From NCBI RefSeq assembly GCF_050897975.1, contig NZ_JBPAXY010000008.1, positions 186,001-250,000 of the forward strand: a DNA stretch of 64,000 nt. Reading direction: 5' to 3'. The notes below the pieces were generated by a model. That model made no database searches. It was not told where the DNA came from and worked only from the letters and a program-made list of their open reading frames with translations. A program made the translations under genes and the position numbers. Each line of letters opens with the position of its first letter. Position 1 is the first letter of the stretch. The stretch is from Pseudooceanicola sp050897975 (GTDB lineage: Bacteria; Pseudomonadota; Alphaproteobacteria; Rhodobacterales; Rhodobacteraceae). This document shows positions 8,088 to 16,825 of the stretch, one piece after another.

Positions 8088-9482
8088 CTAGCCCGCGTCG
8101 TAGCGCAGCCGGGCCATCAGCTCGGTCACCTTCAGATCGTCCAGGCCGACCACCGCCGCGCGGACCCTAAGCGCGGCGGCCTCGTCGATCACCATGCCGG
8201 TGTTTTGCAGGAACTTCTCGGTGGTCTCGTCCAGGGTCATCTTGCGATCCCCCGCCCCGCTGTTGACCGGCACATGGCGCGACAGCTCGCGCCCGTCGGC
8301 CAGGCGGATGCGCACCCCGCCCGAGAAATACTCGGGGAACAGGCTGTCGGGATCCTCGTGGCAGGTGCAGCGCGCCGACAGGGCCTGCACCGCCGGATCG
8401 GCGATGGCCTCATCGGTCAGCTCGGGCAGGCCGAAACGGCCCTTCAGCAGGGTCGCGGCGACCACGAAGGGGGCGCTGAACTTGGCCTCGTATTCGTTGC
8501 GCGCCTGGCGCTTCTGCTCGATAGGCTCGGCGACGATCTTCATCGTGTCGCGGGCCAGGTAGATGTCGACGCTGTCGATCTCGGCGCCGTCGATCTGGTG
8601 GTAGAGATCCAGCGCCGCATCGGCGGCGCCGTGGATGAAATGGCAGACCGGATAGGGTTTCAGCGCCGTATCGGCCATCATCCATGTCTCACCCCACCCC
8701 TCGGTCAGGTACTGCGCCTGCACGTCCTTCACCCAGTCGTGCAAATGGGTCTGGAAGAGGCCAAAGCGCCCTTCCAGCGCCCGGGTCGGACCGACGAAAC
8801 CGTGCCGCGCCAGCGTGGCGGCGGTGATGCCCCCCGCCGCCGCCCAGCCCGGGTGCAGCCGCTTGGTCCAGGCGCCCTCTTCCAGGAAGACCTGGATGCC
8901 CGAGGCGGTGGACCCGGCAATGCCGATGGCGTCGATATGTTGCCGCTCGGTTGCGCCCATCAGGACGCCCGCGGCTACGGCAGAGCTGAAATGCGCGATC
9001 ACCCCGGTGGCGTGAAAGCCGGTGTGATGCATCCCGCCGTTGATCGCGGCGCCCAGGCGAATGGCCACCTCCATCCCGATGCAGAAGGCGGTCAGCGCCT
9101 CGCGCCCGGTCAGATCCTTCTGTTCGGCGATGGCCAGCACGGCGGGCAGCACGGCCGAGGTCGGATGGACGATGGCCTGCAAATGAGTGTCGTCATAGTC
9201 CAGCCCGTGGATCAGCACCCCATTGGCCATGGCCGCGTCGCGCAGGGTGGCACCTTTGGTGCTGCCGATCACGGTACAGGGGCCTTGGCCCAGCTCTTCG
9301 ACCGCGGCCAACACCGGGGCGGCGAAGGGAAAGCGCCCCGAGGCCACGGCCAGGCCCAGCCCGTCCAGGATGTGGATGCGCGCGCGCTCCAGCACCGGGG
9401 CCGGGATGTCGTCATAGCGCGTGCTGGCGGCGAAGGCGGCGATGGCCGCAGAGGGGCCTGCGGGGCCGGTGGTATCTTTCAT
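8088..9482 (-). CDS. MmgE/PrpD family protein, probable hydratase/dehydratase
   Basis: A 464-residue MmgE/PrpD protein of full family length. Recognisable segments are ILDGLGLAVASGRFP near the start, LIHGLDYDDTHLQAIVHPTS, GVIAHFSSAVAAGVL and the KPYPVCHFIHGAADA block. Family members include 2-methylcitrate dehydratase (PrpD) and itaconate-forming cis-aconitate decarboxylase. Here it is the last gene of the minus-strand operon ALDH, SDR, MBL-fold hydrolase, MmgE/PrpD. The regulon also holds a PrpF isomerase and a PEP-mutase-family lyase, so hydration of an unsaturated polycarboxylate is the proposed step. Confidence 0.8.
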   Translation of the reverse strand: MKDTTGPAGPSAAIAAFAASTRYDDIPAPVLERARIHILDGLGLAVASGRFPFAAPVLAAVEELGQGPCTVIGSTKGATLRDAAMANGVLIHGLDYDDTHLQAIVHPTSAVLPAVLAIAEQKDLTGREALTAFCIGMEVAIRLGAAINGGMHHTGFHATGVIAHFSSAVAAGVLMGATERQHIDAIGIAGSTASGIQVFLEEGAWTKRLHPGWAAAGGITAATLARHGFVGPTRALEGRFGLFQTHLHDWVKDVQAQYLTEGWGETWMMADTALKPYPVCHFIHGAADAALDLYHQIDGAEIDSVDIYLARDTMKIVAEPIEQKRQARNEYEAKFSAPFVVAATLLKGRFGLPELTDEAIADPAVQALSARCTCHEDPDSLFPEYFSGGVRIRLADGRELSRHVPVNSGAGDRKMTLDETTEKFLQNTGMVIDEAAALRVRAAVVGLDDLKVTELMARLRYDAG

Positions 9483-9496
9483 GGTCTGTCCTGTCG

Positions 9497-10288
9497 TCAG
9501 GGCTGGGCAATCGGGTCGGCGTCCAGCCGCACGATCCCGTCGCCAAAGCCGGAAGCGGGGTAGCGCCGCAGCACCAGCGGATCATGGCCCGGCACGATAT
9601 GGGCGGGCGACGAGGCCAGCGCCTGCATCGTGTCGTAGCCGTTCAGCATCTCGGTCACGTCCACCACCACCGGGAAGGGGGCGGCGCGTTCGAAATTGTC
9701 GTAGTAATGCGAGGCGTCCGAGGCCAGCACCACCCAGCCCCGGCGGGTGCGCACGCGCACCACCTGCAAGCCGCTGGAATGGCCGCCCACCCAGTGGACC
9801 GACAGGCCCGGGGCGATCTCGCGGGCGCCGTCGTGGAAACAGACGCGGCCCTCGAAGACCCGCTTCACCATGGTCTGCACATCTGCCACCTCGAAGGTGT
9901 GGTTCAGGGCGTGATGGCACATGCAGGGGCCGGTGGCATAGGCCATCTCGCGGGTCTGAAGGTGGTATTTCGCCTGCGGGAACAGGTCGTGATTGCCGCA
10001 GTGGTCATAGTGCATATGGGTGATCACCACGTCGCGGACGGTGGCGGGGTCGACCCCCGCCGCCTTCAGCCCCTCGGCCACCGGGCGCCAGACCTTGCGG
10101 TTCCGGCGCGCGGCGGTCGGGGCGTCGAACCCGGTGTCGATGACGAAGATGCCCGCCTCGCCCCGCACCAGCCAGACGAAGAAATCCATTGGCATGGGCC
10201 CGTCATGCGGGTCATGGCTCAGGAAATTGTCCGACCTGTTGCGATCCATCGCGGCGTATTTGATCGCGTGTATCTCGTATTCCGACAT
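9497..10288 (-). CDS. Metallo-beta-lactamase-fold hydrolase, N-acyl-homoserine-lactonase-like
   Basis: A 263-residue MBL-fold protein with the dinuclear metal motif THMHYDHCGNH, a later GGHSSGLQ, the bridging Asp in ASDASHYYDN and the final His in VPGHDP. The closest described type is the AttM/AiiB lactonase group. Its place inside a catabolic operon argues for hydrolysis of a pathway lactone or ester rather than quorum quenching. ATG 10288 follows GGGAGGAGGACCC; an upstream in-frame ATG would add about fifteen residues of no evident homology. Confidence 0.78.
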   Translation of the reverse strand: MSEYEIHAIKYAAMDRNRSDNFLSHDPHDGPMPMDFFVWLVRGEAGIFVIDTGFDAPTAARRNRKVWRPVAEGLKAAGVDPATVRDVVITHMHYDHCGNHDLFPQAKYHLQTREMAYATGPCMCHHALNHTFEVADVQTMVKRVFEGRVCFHDGAREIAPGLSVHWVGGHSSGLQVVRVRTRRGWVVLASDASHYYDNFERAAPFPVVVDVTEMLNGYDTMQALASSPAHIVPGHDPLVLRRYPASGFGDGIVRLDADPIAQP

Positions 10289-10311
10289 GGGTCCTCCTCC
10301 CTTTCCGGCTG

Positions 10312-11292
10312 TCAGCCCTGCGCCTGGCGCCACTTGATCAGCCGGGCGATGCCCTCTTCGATGCCGACCTGGGGGGTCCAGCCGATCAGCCGCTCGATCT
10401 TCTCGATCGAGAAGTCGAGCGAGGTCGAGGTGGTGACCCGCACCGCGCCTTCCTTGTCCTTGTAGACCGGCTTCAGGTCCGAGCCGACGATCCCGGCCAC
10501 GATCTCGAACAGGCGGTTCAGGGTGGTGGCGGTGCCCGAGGCGACATTGAAGGCCTCGGCGGTGACATCGCTTTCCATCGCCATCAGGTTGGCGCGGGCC
10601 ACATCCGCCACATGGACATAATCGTGCACCTCGCTGCCATCGCCGGGGATCTGCGGCGCCTCACCGGCCATCAGCTTGTCATAGGTGTCGATGATATAAA
10701 GCGCGTTGACGCCCCGGTAATGCTGCCGCTCGCCATAGACCGTGGCATAGCGCAGCGAGACGCTTTGCACGCCGTATTTGTCCGAATAGAGGCGCCCCAG
10801 TTGTTCGCCGATGATCTTGGTCGAGCCATAAAGAACGCCCGGCGGCGTCATCGAGTGGAAGCGGAAGGGGCGTTCCTCGTCGATGGTTCCCGGTTCCGGA
10901 TCGCCATAGGTGGCGACCGAGGACGAGAAGATCACCTTCTTCACGCCGCGATACCGCGCCGCCTCCAGCACGTTGACATGGCCCAGGGCGTTGACCGTCA
11001 GCCCAAGCGCCGGATTTGCGGCAAAGGGCAGCGTCAGGAAGCCCGCGATGGCGAAGATACCGTCGACGCCGTCCAGCGCATCGTACAGTTCGTTGATGCG
11101 GGTGATGTCGCCGCGCACCAGCCGCACCCGGTCATCCGCCAGGATATGGGCGATCATGTCGTTCGAGCCCAGCGAGTAGTTGTCGAAGAGGATGACCTCT
11201 TTCGCGCCCTGCGCCAGCAGTTGTTCTGTCACATGCGACCCGATGAGGCTGATGCCCCCGGTCACCATGAAACGGCCGTTCTTGATTTCCAT
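10312..11292 (-). CDS. NAD-dependent epimerase/dehydratase (extended SDR)
   Basis: A 326-residue extended short-chain dehydrogenase. The NAD site reads VTGGISLIGSH, where the usual middle Gly of TGxxGxxG is Ser. The catalytic segment has SSSVATYG and YGSTK (YxxxK). The C-terminal part (VHDYVHVADVARANL, WTPQVGIEEGIARLI) is typical of sugar-nucleotide epimerase relatives. In this operon it more likely oxidises or epimerises a small sugar-like or hydroxy-acid intermediate. It sits between the ALDH and MBL-fold genes with short spacers. Confidence 0.78.
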   Translation of the reverse strand: MEIKNGRFMVTGGISLIGSHVTEQLLAQGAKEVILFDNYSLGSNDMIAHILADDRVRLVRGDITRINELYDALDGVDGIFAIAGFLTLPFAANPALGLTVNALGHVNVLEAARYRGVKKVIFSSSVATYGDPEPGTIDEERPFRFHSMTPPGVLYGSTKIIGEQLGRLYSDKYGVQSVSLRYATVYGERQHYRGVNALYIIDTYDKLMAGEAPQIPGDGSEVHDYVHVADVARANLMAMESDVTAEAFNVASGTATTLNRLFEIVAGIVGSDLKPVYKDKEGAVRVTTSTSLDFSIEKIERLIGWTPQVGIEEGIARLIKWRQAQG

Positions 11293-11314
11293 CTTTTCCT
11301 CCCAGAAGTGCGGG

Positions 11315-12787
11315 TCAGTTCTTGATCGCGAAGGGGTCGCGGGTCTGATCCGAGTAGTCGATCATCACGTTCTTCAACGTGGTGAATTCCATGATCCCCT
11401 GTTCGCCGCGTTCACGGCCGAAACCGCTTTCCTTGGTGCCGCCGAAGGGGGCCTGCGCGGCAACCACGCGGTAGGTGTTCACCCAGACGACCCCGGATTT
11501 CATCTGCGGCACCAGGCGCATGGCGCGCGAGATGTCGCGGGTCCAGATGCCGGCGGCCAGGCCGAAGGGGATGTCGTTGGCGATGCGCACCGCCTCTTCC
11601 TCGGTGTCGAAGGGCAGGATCGACAGCACCGGGCCGAAGATCTCGGCCTGGGCGATCTCCATCGCGTTATCGACATCGGCAAAGATCGTGGGCTGCACGA
11701 ACAGGCCCTTGCCCAGATGATCGCCCGTCGCTGCGCCGCCGCCGGTGATCAGCCGCGCGCCTGCCGCGCGGGCGGCGTCGATCGAGGCCAGGATGCGGTC
11801 GAACTGCGGGCGGTTGGCCACGGTGCCCATTTCCGAGGTTGGATCCAGCGGGTCCCCCAGGCGGATGGCGCGGGCGCGCTCGGCCAGGCGACGGACGATC
11901 TCGTCATAAAGGCCGCGCTGCACCAAGAGGCGCGAGCCCGCGACGCAGGTCTGGCCGGTGGCGCCGAAGATCCCGGCCAGGGCGCCGACGGTGGCGGCCT
12001 CGGGGTCGGCATCGTCGAAGATGATGTTGGGCGATTTGCCCCCCAGCTCCAGCGTGACGGGTTTCAGATGCTCGCCCGCCGTGGCCGCGATCTTGCGCCC
12101 CACAGCCGGGCTGCCGGTAAAGCTGACCTTGGCGATGCCGGGATGGGCCACCAGGGCCGCGCCCGTGGGGCCTGCGCCGGTGACCACGTTCACCACCCCC
12201 TCGGGCAGGCCCGCCGCCTGGAACAGCTTGCACAGCTCCAGCGTCGAGACCGACGCATGTTCCGAGGGTTTCACCACCACCGTGTTCCCCGCCGCCAGCG
12301 CCGCGGGCAGCTTGTTGCACAGCAGGGTGATGGGCGAATTCCAGGCGGTGATCAGCGCCACCACCCCGTAGGGCTCGCGGGTGGTGTAGTCGAGGACAGA
12401 GGGCCCATCCAGGGGGATGGTGCTGCCGAACAGCTTGTCGGCATAGCCCGCGTAAAAGCGGAACAGCCGGGCCGCGAACAGCATCTGGCTTTCTGTCTCG
12501 CGGATGATCTTGCCGTTGTCGGTGCTTTCGAAGATCGCCATCTGCTTGGCGTTTTCGGTGATCACATCGGCGATCCGGTGCAGGATCGCGGCGCGGGTGG
12601 CGCCATTGGTCGCGGCCCAGCCCGGCTGCGCCTCGGTGGCGGCGGCCACGGCTCGGTCCACGTCACGTGCATCGGCCTCGCCCACCCGGGCCCAGCATTC
12701 GCCGGTAAACGGGTTCGTCGCATCGAACGCACGTCCCGACAGGGGGGCCGACCACGACCCCCCGATAAACAGCCCATATTCGAGCAT
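11315..12787 (-). CDS. Aldehyde dehydrogenase family protein
   Basis: A 490-residue NAD(P)-dependent ALDH with complete catalytic apparatus: AWNSPITLLCNKL, the general-base Glu in VTLELGGKSPNIIF and the nucleophile Cys in GATGQTCVAGSR. It is the first gene of the operon running down to MmgE/PrpD. Its promoter shares the divergent region with the ABC transporter and the two perfect GTCAACAGTTGAC operators. ATG 12787 is preferred: GGAG of the upstream ATGGAGGAG serves as ribosome site, while an ATG at 12799 has no properly spaced one. Substrate unknown. Confidence 0.85.
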   Translation of the reverse strand: MLEYGLFIGGSWSAPLSGRAFDATNPFTGECWARVGEADARDVDRAVAAATEAQPGWAATNGATRAAILHRIADVITENAKQMAIFESTDNGKIIRETESQMLFAARLFRFYAGYADKLFGSTIPLDGPSVLDYTTREPYGVVALITAWNSPITLLCNKLPAALAAGNTVVVKPSEHASVSTLELCKLFQAAGLPEGVVNVVTGAGPTGAALVAHPGIAKVSFTGSPAVGRKIAATAGEHLKPVTLELGGKSPNIIFDDADPEAATVGALAGIFGATGQTCVAGSRLLVQRGLYDEIVRRLAERARAIRLGDPLDPTSEMGTVANRPQFDRILASIDAARAAGARLITGGGAATGDHLGKGLFVQPTIFADVDNAMEIAQAEIFGPVLSILPFDTEEEAVRIANDIPFGLAAGIWTRDISRAMRLVPQMKSGVVWVNTYRVVAAQAPFGGTKESGFGRERGEQGIMEFTTLKNVMIDYSDQTRDPFAIKN

Positions 12788-12835
12788 GATCTCCTCCATC
12801 CTTGTGACGTCAACTTGCGGGCTGCGCCGCAGAGT

Positions 12836-12848
12836 GTCAACAGTTGAC
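12836..12848. promoter_or_regulatory. Perfect 13-bp palindromic operator, copy 1
   Basis: GTCAACAGTTGAC, a perfect odd-centred inverted repeat preceded by T, in the divergent region between the ALDH operon and the ABC transporter operon. A second identical copy begins exactly 42 bases downstream, close to four helical turns, so two dimers would bind on one DNA face. FCD-type GntR proteins bind short palindromes of this style. Confidence 0.7.
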
Positions 12849-12877
12849 TTTAGGATTGACCCGGCAGCGTGTTAAGT

Positions 12878-12890
12878 GTCAACAGTTGAC
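12878..12890. promoter_or_regulatory. Perfect 13-bp palindromic operator, copy 2
   Basis: GTCAACAGTTGAC again, with the same AGT 5' flank as copy 1. It is about 75 bases upstream of the ABC binding-protein start. The TTGAC half also resembles a -35 hexamer, so it may overlap a promoter; I could not find a convincing -10 for either direction. Confidence 0.7.
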
Positions 12891-12965
12891 GTGGCTAAGA
12901 TTCGTATGCCACAAATCCGGCATCGCGCGTTGGGAGGCGTGCGAGTTCATAGAGGGAGGAATAAC

Positions 12966-14126
12966 GTGAAACTTTCTGCATTGGCCCTTGGAGTCTCGGC
13001 AATCGCCCTGGCCTCTACCGCCACCGCCGAGACCATGACGGTGGGCCTTGTGGCCCCCCTGTCGGGCGGCGGCGCCGCCTGGGGCGCGGCCATGAAGGGC
13101 GCATTGGAACTGGCGGTCGAAGACGTGAACGCCGCAGGCGGGCTCGAAGTGGGGGGCACCACCTATACGGTCGAGATCGCCGCCTATGACAGCCATTACA
13201 ACCCGAACGACGCGCTGACCGCCGTCAACCGTCTGATCTACGAGGACGAGGCCGCCTTCATCGTCGGCCCGCTGGGTTCTGCCCCGCTGGCGGCGCTGGT
13301 GCCGACCACGACCGAGAACAAGAAGATCACCATCACCGGCGGCTTCACCCCGATCGCGGCGGCGCCCGAACATCCCTACAGCTACCGCGCCATCCTGCCG
13401 ACGCAGGTCTATGCCGCGCCGCAGATCAACTGGGTGGTCAACGGGCTGGGCGCCAAGAAGGTGGGCTCGCTCTTCCCCAACGACGAAACCGGCCAGTCGA
13501 TGTCCAACGACATCTCCTCGGCCTATGAGGCAGCGGGCGCCGATGCCTCGGCGGTCGAGTTCTACGAACGCGGCCGGGTGGACTTCGTGCCGCTGCTGAC
13601 CCGCCTGCTGGCCCAGGGGATCGACACCTTCGAGCTGGACGGCAGCCCGCCGCAGACCGCGGGCCTGCTGGTGCGCCAGCTGCGCGAGCTGGGCTTTGAC
13701 GGCAACATCATCCGGACCGGCGGCGACGCCACCCACGACATCCTGGCGGTGGCCGGCCCCGAGGCCTCGGAAGGCCTTTACGTGCACATGGAATTCGACG
13801 GCAGCCTGCCCTCGGTCCAAGCCTATCAAGAGCGCTATGTCGCGGCCTATGGCGGCAACATGAACGCCTTCAGCCCGCTGTTCTACTCCAACATCCAGAT
13901 GGTGTTCGAAGGCATGAAGGCCGCGGGCAGCATCGAGGACAGCGACGCCATCGTCGCCGAAATGGCCAAGATCACCGGCTTCGAAGGCCCAGCGGGCGTG
14001 GTCAGCTGGATCGGTGAGGACTGGTGGGGCACGACGCGCCAGCAATCGGTGCCCTATGCGATCGGCCAGGTGACCGGGGGCGTGGCCCAGGTCGTCGCCA
14101 CCTGCACCGTCGACGCCTGCGAATAA
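12966..14126 (+). CDS. LIV-type ABC transporter substrate-binding protein
   Basis: A 386-residue periplasmic protein of the Leu/Ile/Val-binding (Peripla_BP_6) family. It has a signal peptide MKLSALALGVSAIALAS ending near TATAE, then VGLVAPLSGGGAAWG, AAYDSHYNPNDALTAVNRLI and IVGPLGSAPLAAL. Translation starts at GTG 12966 after GGGAGGA; an upstream in-frame extension lacks a signal peptide and crosses the operator region. The ligand is unknown; LIV-type systems in soil and marine Alphaproteobacteria also carry aromatic and branched organic acids. The operon is controlled by the doubled operator. Confidence 0.85.
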   Translation: MKLSALALGVSAIALASTATAETMTVGLVAPLSGGGAAWGAAMKGALELAVEDVNAAGGLEVGGTTYTVEIAAYDSHYNPNDALTAVNRLIYEDEAAFIVGPLGSAPLAALVPTTTENKKITITGGFTPIAAAPEHPYSYRAILPTQVYAAPQINWVVNGLGAKKVGSLFPNDETGQSMSNDISSAYEAAGADASAVEFYERGRVDFVPLLTRLLAQGIDTFELDGSPPQTAGLLVRQLRELGFDGNIIRTGGDATHDILAVAGPEASEGLYVHMEFDGSLPSVQAYQERYVAAYGGNMNAFSPLFYSNIQMVFEGMKAAGSIEDSDAIVAEMAKITGFEGPAGVVSWIGEDWWGTTRQQSVPYAIGQVTGGVAQVVATCTVDACE

Positions 14127-14136
14127 GCCCTGGCGC

Positions 14137-14164
14137 GGCGGCGCGCGCAGACGCGCGTGCCGCC
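14137..14164 (+). terminator. Hairpin between livK-like and livH-like genes
   Basis: GGCGGC plus GCGCG pair with CGCGC and GCCGCC around loop CAGA, with a two-base bulge. It lacks a T-run, so it probably acts as an mRNA-stabilising or attenuating structure after the binding-protein gene. Confidence 0.45.
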
Positions 14165-14192
14165 GCCGACCCGTCCAAACGGAAGACTTCAA

Positions 14193-15062
14193 ATGGATAT
14201 TCTGACCCTCCTGGTGCAATCCGGGGTGAACGGTCTTGTCATCGGCATGATGTATGCGCTGATGGCGATCGGTTTCACGCTGGTCTTCGGGATCATGCGG
14301 ATCGTGAACTTCGCCCATGGCGAATTCTACATGGCCGGCAGTTTCGTCGCCTTCTTCACCTATGCGCAATGGCAATTGCCCTTCGCCCTGACCATCCTGA
14401 TTGCCATCGCCGTTGTCGGCATTGCCGGGGCGATCATCGAATGGCTGCTGATCCGGCCCTTGCGCACGGATGAGCTGACCGGGATGATCGCCACGCTGGG
14501 GATCTCGGTGGTGCTGCAAAACAGTGCGCTGATGTTCTTTGGCGCCTCGCCGCGCCCGATGCCCGACGTCGTCAGCGGCCTGGTGCACGTGGGCCCCGTG
14601 GTCTTCTCGTGGTCGCGGATCTTCGTCATCCTGGCCGCCGCCCTGGTGATCGGCCTCTTCTGGCTCTTCATGCAGAAATCCCGCACCGGCCGCGCCATGC
14701 GTGCCGTGGCCCAGGACCAGGAAGCGGCGCTGATCCAGGGGATCGACGTGGAACGCATCTTCCCCTTCGCCTTCGGGATGAGCGTGGCCCTGGCCGCCGT
14801 GGCAGGCGTGCTGATGGCGCCGGTCTTCTCGGTGTCGCCCTTCGTCGGCACCGCGCCGATGCTGAAGGCCTTCATCGTGGTGATCCTGGGCGGGCTCGGC
14901 TCGATCCCCGGGGCGGTCCTTGGCGGGCTGCTTCTGGGCATGATCGAAAGCTACGGCGCGACCTTCCTGGGGTCTGTCGTCGCCGACATGCTCGAACTGG
15001 GTCTCGTCATCGCCATTCTGCTGATCCGCCCCTCTGGGCTTATGGGGCGCAAGGAGGCCTAA
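14193..15062 (+). CDS. Branched-chain-type ABC transporter permease, LivH family
   Basis: A 289-residue membrane protein with about eight hydrophobic segments. LivH signatures are GMMYALMAIGFTLVFGIM, VNFAHGEFYM and the cytoplasmic coupling region SRTGRAMRAVAQDQEAALIQ. The last loop, VVILGGLGSIPGAVLGGLLL, is typical. It partners the LivM-like permease directly downstream. ATG 14193 is used; a GTG 36 bases upstream is possible but has no good ribosome site. Confidence 0.88.
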   Translation: MDILTLLVQSGVNGLVIGMMYALMAIGFTLVFGIMRIVNFAHGEFYMAGSFVAFFTYAQWQLPFALTILIAIAVVGIAGAIIEWLLIRPLRTDELTGMIATLGISVVLQNSALMFFGASPRPMPDVVSGLVHVGPVVFSWSRIFVILAAALVIGLFWLFMQKSRTGRAMRAVAQDQEAALIQGIDVERIFPFAFGMSVALAAVAGVLMAPVFSVSPFVGTAPMLKAFIVVILGGLGSIPGAVLGGLLLGMIESYGATFLGSVVADMLELGLVIAILLIRPSGLMGRKEA

Positions 15063-16055
15063 GTGACTATTCTCAACGAAAACGCACCGGATGCAGAGAT
15101 CACGGGCCGCCCCGGCGCGCTCTGGCTGCGCCTGGGTCTGGTCGCCGCGGCCTGTGTCGCGGCCGGCTTTGCGCCCGGTCTGCTGCCCAACCTCTTCTAC
15201 GTGCATATCGCCAACCTGACCCTGCTCAGCGGCATCTTCGCGCTCAGCCTGTGGGTGATCTACTCGGTCGGCCAGCTGTCGCTGTGCCATGCCGCCTTCG
15301 CGGGGCTGGGCGCCTATATGTCCGCCCTGATCTCGATGCGGCTGAACCTGCCGCCCGCCCTGTCGCTGGTTCTGGCGACGCTGATGACCGCGGCCCTGGC
15401 CGCTGCCCTTGGCGCGGTGATCCTGCGGCTGCGCGGCGTCTACTTCGTGCTGGTGACCTTCCTGTTCGGCCAGATGTTCACCCTGCTGGCGCTGAACTGG
15501 TCCAGCCTGACCAATGGCGCCAACGGGCTGATCGGCATCAAGGCGATCTCGCTTTTCGGGATCAGCTTCGGCCCGCGCCCGATGTTCTTCTACCTGGCCT
15601 TCGCGATGTTCCTTGCGGTGCTGCTGTTTGTCTGGGCGCTGAACCGCTCGACCTTCGGGCGGGCCTTCAACGCCATCGAACAGAACCACAACCTGGCGGA
15701 AACCTGCGGCATCGACACCGCGCGCTACCAGGTGATCGCCTTCGCCATCGGCTCTGGCATCGCCGGGCTGGGGGGCGCGCTGATGGCCCATTACATCCGC
15801 TTCATCTCGCCCGACACCTTCACATTCCATAACTCGGTGGCCTATATCACCATGCTGGTGGTGGGCGGGCGCTCTCTGTTCTGGGGCGCTGTACTGGGCG
15901 CGGCCTTCCTGACGCCCCTGCCCGAATTCCTGCGCGATTTCGAAGGCCTTCAACACATCATCTACGGCGCGATCATGATCGTCGTGCTGCGCATCATGCC
16001 CGGCGGGCTGATCTCGCTGCCTGGCCGGTTGATGCGGATCGGGGGTGCCAAATGA
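15063..16055 (+). CDS. Branched-chain-type ABC transporter permease, LivM family
   Basis: A 330-residue permease with a hydrophilic N-terminal tail of about 20 residues and some ten membrane segments. LivM motifs include YSVGQLSLCHAAFAGLGAYM, RLRGVYFVLVT and FNAIEQNHNLAETCGID. It starts at GTG 15063 immediately after the livH stop, with AAGGAGG overlapping the end of that gene. Its stop overlaps the next start as ATGA. Confidence 0.88.
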   Translation: MTILNENAPDAEITGRPGALWLRLGLVAAACVAAGFAPGLLPNLFYVHIANLTLLSGIFALSLWVIYSVGQLSLCHAAFAGLGAYMSALISMRLNLPPALSLVLATLMTAALAAALGAVILRLRGVYFVLVTFLFGQMFTLLALNWSSLTNGANGLIGIKAISLFGISFGPRPMFFYLAFAMFLAVLLFVWALNRSTFGRAFNAIEQNHNLAETCGIDTARYQVIAFAIGSGIAGLGGALMAHYIRFISPDTFTFHNSVAYITMLVVGGRSLFWGAVLGAAFLTPLPEFLRDFEGLQHIIYGAIMIVVLRIMPGGLISLPGRLMRIGGAK

Positions 16056-16825
16056 CGACCCTTCTCAACGTCGACAAGATGAGCAAGCGCTTCGGCGGGC
16101 TGGAGGCCATCAAGGAGATGTCCTTTACCGTCGAGGAAGGCGAGGTCGTCGGCCTGATCGGCCCCAACGGGGCGGGCAAGACGACCTGTTTCAACGTGGT
16201 CAGCGGCACCCTGCCCGCCTCGGGCGGCGCAATCACCTTCGAGGGCGAGAACCTGATCGGGCGGCGCACCTGCGACATCGTCCAGATGGGCCTGGCGCGG
16301 ACCTATCAGGCGACCAGCGTCTTTCCGAAATCCACGGTGCTGGAAAACGTCGTGCGCGGCGCCTTCGTGCGCAGCCAGGACAGTTTCCTGGGCTCGCTTC
16401 TGGGCACCCGCGCCTCGGCCCGGGCCCAGGCGGCGACCCGCACCCATTGCATGGAGATCCTCGAACAGGTGGGCATCGCCCATGTGCACGGGGAACTGGC
16501 CGACGCCCTGCCCTATGGCGACCAGCGCCGGTTGGGCGTGGCCGTGGCCCTGGCCTCGAACCCGAAGCTGATCATGATGGACGAGCCCGCCGCCGGGCTG
16601 AACCCCGAGGAAAGCCTGGCCATGGGCGCGCTGATCCGGGGCATCCATGACAGCGGCCAGGCCAGCGTGCTGATCGTGGAACACGACATGCGCCTGGTCA
16701 TGGGCATCTGCGACCGGATCATCGTGCTGGACCATGGCGAGCTGATCGCCGCGGGCAGCCCCGACGAGATCCGCAACAATCCGAAAGTCATCGAGGCCTA
16801 CCTCGGAACGGAGGTGGTGTCGTGA
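16052..16825 (+). CDS. ABC transporter ATP-binding protein, LivG family
   Basis: A 257-residue ATPase. Walker A is GPNGAGKTT near residue 40 and Walker B LIMMDEPAAGLNP. The ABC signature is degenerate: YGDQRRLGVAVAL stands where LSGGQQRL-type sequences occur, which is common in LivG proteins. The switch His is in IVEHDMRLVM. It energises the 12966-17535 importer as a heterodimer with LivF. Confidence 0.88.
   Translation: MTTLLNVDKMSKRFGGLEAIKEMSFTVEEGEVVGLIGPNGAGKTTCFNVVSGTLPASGGAITFEGENLIGRRTCDIVQMGLARTYQATSVFPKSTVLENVVRGAFVRSQDSFLGSLLGTRASARAQAATRTHCMEILEQVGIAHVHGELADALPYGDQRRLGVAVALASNPKLIMMDEPAAGLNPEESLAMGALIRGIHDSGQASVLIVEHDMRLVMGICDRIIVLDHGELIAAGSPDEIRNNPKVIEAYLGTEVVS

Noticed and set aside
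9497..10288. Quorum-quenching N-acyl-homoserine lactonase
   Set aside because: The fold and metal motif fit, but the gene is embedded in a catabolic operon with no luxI/luxR-type genes nearby, so a metabolic lactone or ester is the better substrate class.
12870..12916. Sigma70 promoters using the TTGAC halves of the GntR operators as -35 elements
   Set aside because: No -10 hexamer at suitable spacing could be found in either direction, so no promoter is asserted.
12879..15956. A 1025-codon open frame on the minus strand across the ABC transporter operon
   Set aside because: It is antisense to four well-supported LIV-transporter genes, has His/Gly/Asp/Arg-rich low-complexity composition typical of GC-rich shadows, and no ribosome site or motif.
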